A DNA stretch of 6,355 nt from Holophagaceae bacterium UBA706 (GTDB taxonomy: Bacteria > Acidobacteriota > Holophagae > Holophagales > Holophagaceae): NCBI GenBank assembly GCA_002298155.1, contig DBME01000362.1, positions 1 to 6,355 on the forward strand, in the 5' to 3' direction. Below are positions 1-4,447 of this stretch, piece after piece. The notes under the pieces are model-generated. The model saw nothing but the letters and a program-made list of their open reading frames with translations, ran no database searches and was not told where the DNA came from. Numbering within the stretch: position 1 is the first letter of the stretch; every line of letters starts with the position of its first letter. The position numbers were made by a program, and so were the translations under genes.

Positions 1-42
1 GCTCCCCCTCCACCGCCGCCGCCCCCGCCCCCCCCTGCCCCG
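1..42 (+). other. Polyproline linker coding tract
   Basis: Codons 2-12 are all proline (CCC, CCT, CCA and CCG mixed), followed by Ala-Pro-Ala. The mixed codons indicate that the proline run itself is kept, not a simple DNA repeat. It separates the NTF2-like domain from whatever lies upstream. Runs of three or more prolines normally need elongation factor P for efficient translation (established knowledge). Confidence 0.7.
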
Positions 43-438
43 GCGGAAAACGACAACGGGCGCCAGGAGGTGCTGCGCATCCTGGAAGCCTGGTCCCAGG
101 AGCACCAGCACCCCGACGGCAACTACGACGCGTTCTACGCCGACACCGTGGACTTCTACCTGGTCAACGGCTGCCCCAAGGCCCGGGTGCTCGAGGAGAC
201 GCGGGGGTTCTTCCGGACCTACTCGGACTATTCCTCGTCCATCGAGAACGTCAGCCTGGAGGCGGTGGCCCCGGACATCTGGCGCTGCGAGTACGACAAG
301 ACCTTCTCCGCCTTCAACACCAAGAAGCAGCGGCCCTGGAACGGCAAGGTCCACAGCCTGCTGGTCTTCACGAAGTTCGGCGGGCGGTGGCTGATTACCA
401 CCGAGAAGGACAAGAAAGTCTACTTCGTCAACAAGTGA
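1..438 (+). CDS. C-terminal part of a protein ending in a proline linker and an NTF2-like domain (5' partial)
   Basis: The frame is open from the first base to TGA at 436-438, so 145 residues are visible and the true start lies left of the window. Residues 1-14 are an Ala/Pro run with 11 consecutive prolines, which should be an extended linker. Residues 24-145 look like an NTF2/SnoaL-like cone fold: an N-terminal helix with ILEAW, then YDAFYADTVDFY, a helix that includes ETRGFFRTY, and beta strands ending in GRWLITTEKD and YFVNK. Such domains commonly sit at the C-terminus of multidomain envelope or signalling proteins, where they bind ligands or partners; no catalytic residues are evident. 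A GTG at 70 has AGGAGG directly against it with no spacer, so it is probably not a start, and the frame continues upstream. The function of the missing N-terminal part is unknown. The gene converges on the hydrolase gene and overlaps it by 11 bp. Confidence 0.75.
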   Translation, partial: APPPPPPPPPPPAPAENDNGRQEVLRILEAWSQEHQHPDGNYDAFYADTVDFYLVNGCPKARVLEETRGFFRTYSDYSSSIENVSLEAVAPDIWRCEYDKTFSAFNTKKQRPWNGKVHSLLVFTKFGGRWLITTEKDKKVYFVNK

Positions 439-1045
439 CCAGCTTTTCCAGGCAGCGCCCCAGGTCCTCGGCCACAGCCTTCGCGTTCATGATGTAGGTG
501 TGGAAGGCTGGCACCTCCACCACCGTCGCACGGCCATCACCCTTCGCCTCGGCGAGGGAGAGGATGCCGTCGTTGACCTCGCCCCGGAAAGGGGACCAGC
601 TTCCGCGGGGACCCGCGGTGCCGGCGTAGATGCGCGTCTCGGGATGCAGAGGCAGACCTTCCATGCCGGCCTCCCTGCCCAGGAAGACGCCCATCTCCCC
701 GGTGATGGCCCGGTAGAGCCAGAAGCGTGAGAAGAACTTCGCCGCCCTGCAGGCCACCATGGGCGGAGCCAGGAAGAAGCACGCCCGGGGCGGGTGCGCT
801 TCCAGCCGGGACAGCGCGTTGCGGATGATGACGCTCCCCAGGGAATGGCCGACGAGCAGGTAGGGTTCCGCCCCGGCCCGCGCCCGGACCCGCGCCGCGA
901 GCCGTTCCGTCACGGCATCCAGCGTCTGGAAGGAAGGCACGTAGCCGAAGAGATGCACCGTGTGCCCCATGCGCGCGAGGCGGCGCCGCAGGCCCATCAT
1001 GGACACCGGCGTCCGCCCCATTCCATGCACAAGGATCACCTGCAT
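428..1045 (-). CDS. Small alpha/beta hydrolase (lipase/esterase-like)
   Basis: A 205-residue protein with the alpha/beta-hydrolase layout. A first strand leads to the oxyanion-type motif VHGMGRT (His7), the nucleophile elbow is GHSLGS (Ser68), a likely acid is Asp159 in NDGILSL, and a likely catalytic His182 lies in FHTYIM. The triad is therefore plausible and complete. There is no signal peptide, so it is probably cytoplasmic. The substrate cannot be told from sequence; the motif set resembles lipase/PGAP1-like and acyl-ester hydrolases. The frame stays open upstream to 1240, but those codons overlap the preceding gene and are shadow-like. I start at ATG 1045, where the first beta strand begins; GGGAGG lies about 12 nt upstream, a somewhat long spacing. 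It follows the 135-residue unknown gene by 31 bp and is probably the last gene of the desaturase operon. Its TGA (428-430) lies inside the convergent gene. Confidence 0.85.
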   Translation of the reverse strand: MQVILVHGMGRTPVSMMGLRRRLARMGHTVHLFGYVPSFQTLDAVTERLAARVRARAGAEPYLLVGHSLGSVIIRNALSRLEAHPPRACFFLAPPMVACRAAKFFSRFWLYRAITGEMGVFLGREAGMEGLPLHPETRIYAGTAGPRGSWSPFRGEVNDGILSLAEAKGDGRATVVEVPAFHTYIMNAKAVAEDLGRCLEKLVTC

Positions 1046-1076
1046 CGGACGCTCGAGCCTCCCACCGGCGCCCCGT

Positions 1077-1484
1077 TCAGCGGGGCGGCCGTTCCAGGAT
1101 GATGCCACGTCCGGGTGATTGAGGCTTATGATACGCGAGCCGTCCAGGCAGACAGGAGAGCACCGCCCCGGAAGCGTGCATGCACACGGCATTGAGCGCC
1201 TCCAGCAGGGGCAGTTCCCGACCGTCGATGCGCAGCCCATCCACGATGACGTGGCAGGTGGGCCCTGCGCCCCGGGCCTTCAGCAGCCGCTCGAGCTCCA
1301 TGGGGAAGTCCTGCTCCCCCGGCACTTCCGTGGCAAGTTCATGGATGTAGGGCAGGCCGTGGTTCAGGCGCTCCAGGATCTCCCTGCGGCGCTTGCCGGC
1401 GAGGAACTGGCCCCACCGCGCCCGTTTCGCGGACGCGATGAAGGTCTTCACGAACGCCGCCTCGTGTTCAGCAGGCGTCGTCAT
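1077..1484 (-). CDS. Conserved-looking protein of unknown function (135 aa)
   Basis: I do not recognise a named family. The protein is soluble, with no signal peptide or membrane segment. An N-terminal basic helical half contains FVKTFIASAKRARW and AGKRRREILERLNH. A mixed alpha/beta second half contains CHVIVDGLRIDGRELPLLEA and GAVLSCLPGRLAYHK, followed by IILER near the end. The pattern recalls small uncharacterised bacterial proteins with an F-V-x-x-F-I start, a KRR/KGR helix and an SCxPGRLAY segment, but this is from memory. The ATG at 1484-1482 shares its A with the TGA of the desaturase (TGATG), and no strong ribosome-binding site precedes it, so translation probably depends on reinitiation after the desaturase. 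The frame is open upstream to 1631, but that part covers the desaturase tail in another frame. An accessory role to the desaturase is inferred only from position. Confidence 0.75.
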   Translation of the reverse strand: MTTPAEHEAAFVKTFIASAKRARWGQFLAGKRRREILERLNHGLPYIHELATEVPGEQDFPMELERLLKARGAGPTCHVIVDGLRIDGRELPLLEALNAVCMHASGAVLSCLPGRLAYHKPQSPGRGIILERPPR

Positions 1485-2623
1485 CAGGCGTAGGCCACCG
1501 CCTTCCGTGCCTCCATGCGCGCGGCCTTCCACTCGGCCAGGGCCACGCGCACCTCGCTGCGGTGCTGGGCCATGCCCGCCTTCCATTCGGCCTTGCGCGC
1601 CTTCCAGGCCTCGCGCTTCTGGGCCTTCCACTCGGTCTTGCGGGCCTCCCAGGCTTCGGCCTGCTCCTGCACGCGGGCCAGGGCCTGGTCCAGGCTCGCC
1701 CGGGCCGCCATGATGCGCTGGTCAAGGGCCTCGGCCCGGCGGGAACTGCGGGCCAGCTTGGCCAGGAGCGTCTTCTCCTCCATGGCGAACCGGGCCCTGC
1801 GGATGGCGGCGTCGGGCACGCGGCGAAGGCCCCGGGCCAGGCCCACGACCGCCATGGTGAAGATCAGCCACTTGGTGGGATCGAACTGCCACCACTTCAC
1901 GCCGTTGCGGTAGTCCCACTGCCACATGTGGTGGTAGTTGTGGTAGCCCTCGCCGTAGGTGAACGGCGCGAGGAAGGCGTTGTCCCGGGCGCTGTTGGCG
2001 TCGGTGTAGGGGCGCGTCCCGAAGAAGTGGGCGGCGCTGTTGATGAAGAAAGTCGTGTGGTGCGTCACGACGATGCGCAGCAGCACCGCGATGATCAGGT
2101 AGCCGACGAGGTTATGCTGGATGAGGCCCACCACGGCGGGGATGAGCGACACGACGGCCCCGATGAGGAAATGGTTCCGGTGCTGCCAGCGCAGGAGGGG
2201 GTCCTTCTCCAGGTCCGCCACGCCCTGGATGGGCGTCGCGCCGGCCTCCATGACCCAGATCCAGTGGGCGTACCAGAAGCCCCGGGTGGCGTTGTAGGGA
2301 TCGTCGTCCTGGTCCACGTGGCGGTGGTGGATGCGGTGGCTGCTGGACCACTGGAGGACGGAGTTCTGGAAGGACGCCGCCGCGAGGCAGAGGAGGACGA
2401 ACCGCACGGGCCAGGAGGCCTGGTAGGCCCGGTGGCTGAAGAGGCGGTGGTAGCCCGCCGTGACGCCCATGCCGATGGAGAACACCATCACCAGCAGCAT
2501 GACCCACTCACCCCAGTGCACCCGGGAGTGCGCGAACTCCAGAGGCACAAGCACCATGGCGAGGCCGAGGGTTCCCAGGAGGAATGAAGTATTAAGAAGA
2601 CTCCAACGTCGCTTATTTTCCAC
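1484..2623 (-). CDS. Membrane fatty acid desaturase (acyl-CoA delta-9 type) with a long Trp-rich helical C-terminal tail
   Basis: A 379-residue integral membrane di-iron desaturase that should introduce a cis double bond into saturated acyl chains. All three histidine boxes are present: HRLFSH (59-64), HRIHH (96-100) and HNYHH (228-232). The SCD-like INSAAHFFGTRPY (194-206) supplies a further His ligand. Hydrophobic segments lie near 12-30, 38-56, 73-90, 152-170 and 172-188. The catalytic core ends near 265. Residues 270-379 form a charged, alanine-rich, probably coiled-coil tail with an imperfect 15-residue repeat, which is unusual for the family. The start is GTG at 2623, with GGAG five nt upstream (2629-2632); the first 15 codons are AT-rich. 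It is the first gene of a probable three-gene operon and overlaps the next gene as TGATG. The regiospecificity, and whether the substrate is acyl-CoA, acyl-ACP or lipid, cannot be settled here. Confidence 0.93.
   Translation of the reverse strand: MENKRRWSLLNTSFLLGTLGLAMVLVPLEFAHSRVHWGEWVMLLVMVFSIGMGVTAGYHRLFSHRAYQASWPVRFVLLCLAAASFQNSVLQWSSSHRIHHRHVDQDDDPYNATRGFWYAHWIWVMEAGATPIQGVADLEKDPLLRWQHRNHFLIGAVVSLIPAVVGLIQHNLVGYLIIAVLLRIVVTHHTTFFINSAAHFFGTRPYTDANSARDNAFLAPFTYGEGYHNYHHMWQWDYRNGVKWWQFDPTKWLIFTMAVVGLARGLRRVPDAAIRRARFAMEEKTLLAKLARSSRRAEALDQRIMAARASLDQALARVQEQAEAWEARKTEWKAQKREAWKARKAEWKAGMAQHRSEVRVALAEWKAARMEARKAVAYA
1568..1657 (-). repeat. Imperfect tandem 15-codon repeat in the desaturase tail
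   Basis: Residues 323-337 and 338-352 of the desaturase align with 10 of 15 identical. Both have the form E-A-W-x-A-R-K-x-E-W-K-A. At DNA level the first seven codons of the two copies are also nearly identical, which suggests an internal duplication. Tryptophans fall at 325, 332, 340, 347 and 365, so four are 7 or 8 residues apart, roughly one side of an alpha helix. Confidence 0.7.
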
Positions 2624-2628
2624 AAAGA

Positions 2629-2655
2629 CTCCAGGGCCCCGGCCACGGGGTCCCT
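2629..2655 (-). promoter_or_regulatory. GC hairpin abutting the desaturase Shine-Dalgarno sequence
   Basis: On the transcribed minus strand AGGGACCCCG (2655-2646) can pair with CGGGGCCCT (2641-2633), leaving one bulged A (2651) and a four-base loop TGGC. That gives nine base pairs, eight of them G-C. The stem ends directly before GGAG (2632-2629), which is five nt from the GTG start. It could tune ribosome access or protect the 5' end. There is no T tract, so a terminator is unlikely. The role is inferred. Confidence 0.4.
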
Positions 2656-2656
2656 A

Positions 2657-2685
2657 ATCATCGTTCAAGGCCCGGATTCCCACAA
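2657..2685 (-). promoter_or_regulatory. Weak candidate sigma70-type promoter for the desaturase operon
   Basis: On the minus strand TTGTGG (2685-2680) and GATGAT (2662-2657) are separated by 17 bp, matching the -35 and -10 consensus at 3 and 4 of 6 positions. Transcription would start around 2650-2655, close to the start of the leader hairpin. The match is poor and could be chance. The 24-bp dyad lies 11 bp upstream of the -35, where an activator would sit. Confidence 0.2.
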
Positions 2686-2696
2686 CGCTTTCATCA

Positions 2697-2720
2697 CTAT
2701 CGGCAAATATTTGCAGATAG
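2697..2720. promoter_or_regulatory. 24-bp near-perfect dyad, candidate operator upstream of the desaturase
   Basis: The left arm CTATCGGCAAAT and right arm ATTTGCAGATAG are inverted copies with a single mismatched pair (2702/2715). The central 12 bp (2703-2714) are a perfect palindrome, GCAAATATTTGC. The site is AT-rich in GC-rich surroundings, has no spacer between arms and no following T tract, so it looks like a binding site for a dimeric regulator and not a terminator. It lies 74-97 bp upstream of the desaturase start and 41 bp beyond the end of the cyclase gene. The regulator is unknown. Confidence 0.5.
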
Positions 2721-2760
2721 AGCGGACCACCAAGAGAAGAAGGGACCTAAAACCGGGCAG

Positions 2761-4350
2761 TTAATCAGCCATGCTGACGCGGTTCCGCCCATTGGCCTTG
2801 CTGATGTAGAGCCCCTCGTCCGCCCGGGCGATATACCAGGCGGGGCTGGTCTCGGGGGTCACCTGGGAGGTGGCCAGGCCGATGCTGATGGTGACCACCT
2901 CGGAGACGTCGGAGGCCTCGTGGGGGATGGCCCGGGCTTCCATGGCCTTGCGGAACATCTCGGCGGAGAAGGCGGCCTGCTCGGGGGTGGCCCCCGGGAT
3001 GATGACGGCGAACTCCTCGCCCCCATATCGGGCAGGCAGATCATCGGCCCGCCGGAACACGTCCTTCATGACCTGGGCCACCGCCTGGAGGCAGGCATCC
3101 CCGGCCATGTGGCCATAGCGGTCGTTGTAGCGCTTGAAGTAGTCCACGTCGCCCAGGAGGAGGGTCAGGTAGCCTCCGGTGCGCCGGGCCCGGCGCACTT
3201 CGTTCTCCAGGGTCACGTCGAACTGGCGCCGGTTGAAGAGCCCCGTCAGGCCGTCCTGCATGGCCATCTCCTGGAGCTTGGCGTTCACCTGGGCCAGTTC
3301 CGCGGTGCGTTCCTCCACCCGGCGCTCCAGCTCCTGGTTGGCCTGCTTGAGCTCCTGGGCCTGCTTGAGGTTCTCGGCGTAGAGGCGGGCGTTGGTGATG
3401 GTCAGGGCGGCCCGGTCCCCCAGGTTCTGCAGGGCGGCCTGGTCCTCCACGGAGTAGGCGCGGCTGGAGCCGCCCTTCACCATGGTGATGGTGCCGATGG
3501 TGCTCCCCTCGGTGCGGATGGGGACGATGAGTAGGCTGTGGGCGCGGAAGTGTTCCAGGTAGGCGTGATAGTCCACAGGGAGCCACTCGCGGAGATCCTG
3601 CCAGGGGGCCTGCTCGATGCGCATGGCCTCCCCGGTCCCGGCCACCCGGCCCGGTCCCAGGACCTGTCCGGGCCCCAGGACCCCGGTCGCCATGGGCGCC
3701 AGGTTCTTGATGTCGGGCACGAAGGGCTCGCCGCCGATGTAGGACTGGGCCACCACGGCGGTGTGGAGGAGCCCGTCCTCGGCCACCAGGTCCAGGATGC
3801 ACAGGTCCCCGAGGGAGGCGGACAGATGATGGGTGATGAGCCGCAGGGCCGCCTCGTAGTCGGGGCCCACCCCGGCCAGGGCCAGGGACACGGCGTTCTG
3901 GGCCTCGGCCCGCTTGAGGCGCGCGGTGGCCTCCATCTCGACCCGCTTGCGGCCCGTGATGTTGCCGGCGGTGATGAGCAGCCGGTCCACGCCCCCGATG
4001 GGCGTCCGGCGCATGTTCACCTCGAGCCACACCAGCTGCCCGCCCTTGGCCGGGCAGAGCCACTCGAAGGTCTGGGGGACGCCTTCGATGGCCTTCATGG
4101 CCCACTCGATGGCCACGTCCCGGGTGTAGGGCCAGATGCCCAGGCCCAGGTCGCCCAGGTCCATGGACAGGAGTTCCTGCTGGGTGAAGCCCAGCCACTC
4201 GCAGAGGCGGCGGTTCACGTCCAGCATCGAGCCGCTTTCCAGATCCTGGATGATGATCCCGTCATTGACGGAATCATAGATGGCCTGGAAACGCTGCTCG
4301 CTGAGGTACAGCTCGCTGGCGCCGTCGAGGGGCTCCGACGCCCCGGTCAT
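2761..4350 (-). CDS. PAS-GAF-GGDEF diguanylate cyclase
   Basis: A 529-residue cytoplasmic signalling protein predicted to make cyclic di-GMP from two GTP. The PAS domain is near 17-137 (FQAIYDSVNDGIIIQDLE; ends ITGRKRVE). A GAF-like domain lies near 155-323. A signalling coiled coil (about 325-364, rich in Gln, Glu and Lys) leads into the GGDEF domain (365-529): DGLTGLFNRRQFD, GDVDYFKRYNDRYGH, then GGEEF at 443-447 and ISIGLA at 488-493. The active-site motif is intact, and the inhibitory RxxD (434-437) is present, so product inhibition is expected. No EAL domain, membrane segment or signal peptide is seen. The start is ATG 4350, with GGAG six nt upstream. The GAF region carries a short duplicated VLGPG(Q/R) segment. 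The PAS and GAF ligands are unknown. The gene is 97 bp downstream of the RND gene on the same strand. Confidence 0.93.
   Translation of the reverse strand: MTGASEPLDGASELYLSEQRFQAIYDSVNDGIIIQDLESGSMLDVNRRLCEWLGFTQQELLSMDLGDLGLGIWPYTRDVAIEWAMKAIEGVPQTFEWLCPAKGGQLVWLEVNMRRTPIGGVDRLLITAGNITGRKRVEMEATARLKRAEAQNAVSLALAGVGPDYEAALRLITHHLSASLGDLCILDLVAEDGLLHTAVVAQSYIGGEPFVPDIKNLAPMATGVLGPGQVLGPGRVAGTGEAMRIEQAPWQDLREWLPVDYHAYLEHFRAHSLLIVPIRTEGSTIGTITMVKGGSSRAYSVEDQAALQNLGDRAALTITNARLYAENLKQAQELKQANQELERRVEERTAELAQVNAKLQEMAMQDGLTGLFNRRQFDVTLENEVRRARRTGGYLTLLLGDVDYFKRYNDRYGHMAGDACLQAVAQVMKDVFRRADDLPARYGGEEFAVIIPGATPEQAAFSAEMFRKAMEARAIPHEASDVSEVVTISIGLATSQVTPETSPAWYIARADEGLYISKANGRNRVSMAD
3646..3681 (-). 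repeat. 18-bp imperfect tandem duplication inside the GAF region
   Basis: Two adjacent 18-base copies encode VLGPGQ (residues 224-229) and VLGPGR (230-235). They differ at only four bases and stay in frame. The normal GAF segment here is usually a single G-x-L-G-x-V-x-x-TGE stretch, so one copy is probably an insertion in a loop before TGEAMRI. Confidence 0.55.
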
Positions 4351-4447
4351 CCGTTGCTCCGGCGTGCGGGTTGCACGTGCGTCAATCGTCCGTCCATTAG
4401 GGGGGCCCCGGGATATGCCCCATCATGACCGGAAGGGCATGGGAATT

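Noticed and set aside
1046..1240. Upstream extension of the hydrolase frame (65 codons)
   Set aside because: Mostly overlaps the unknown 135-aa gene, Cys/Arg/Pro-rich, and precedes the natural first beta strand that begins at ATG 1045.
1485..1631. Upstream extension of the 135-aa protein
   Set aside because: Gly/Arg-rich translation lying within the desaturase tail in another frame; the ATG at the TGATG overlap is the better start.
1562..2587. Long plus-strand open frame opposite the desaturase (341 codons)
   Set aside because: Translation is low-complexity (Val, Gly, His, Glu and Asp runs) with no domain; the opposite strand has all desaturase histidine boxes. It is a GC-driven shadow.
3041..4198. 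Second minus-strand frame and several plus-strand frames within the cyclase gene
   Set aside because: Compositionally biased translations that overlap a protein with intact PAS and GGDEF motifs.
4363..4377. Five-pair hairpin just upstream of the cyclase ribosome-binding site
   Set aside because: Short stem expected by chance in this base composition; not strong enough to list as a feature.
4402..4421. GC-rich inverted repeat after the RND gene as a terminator
   Set aside because: Five-pair stem with a ten-base loop and no following T tract; not convincing.
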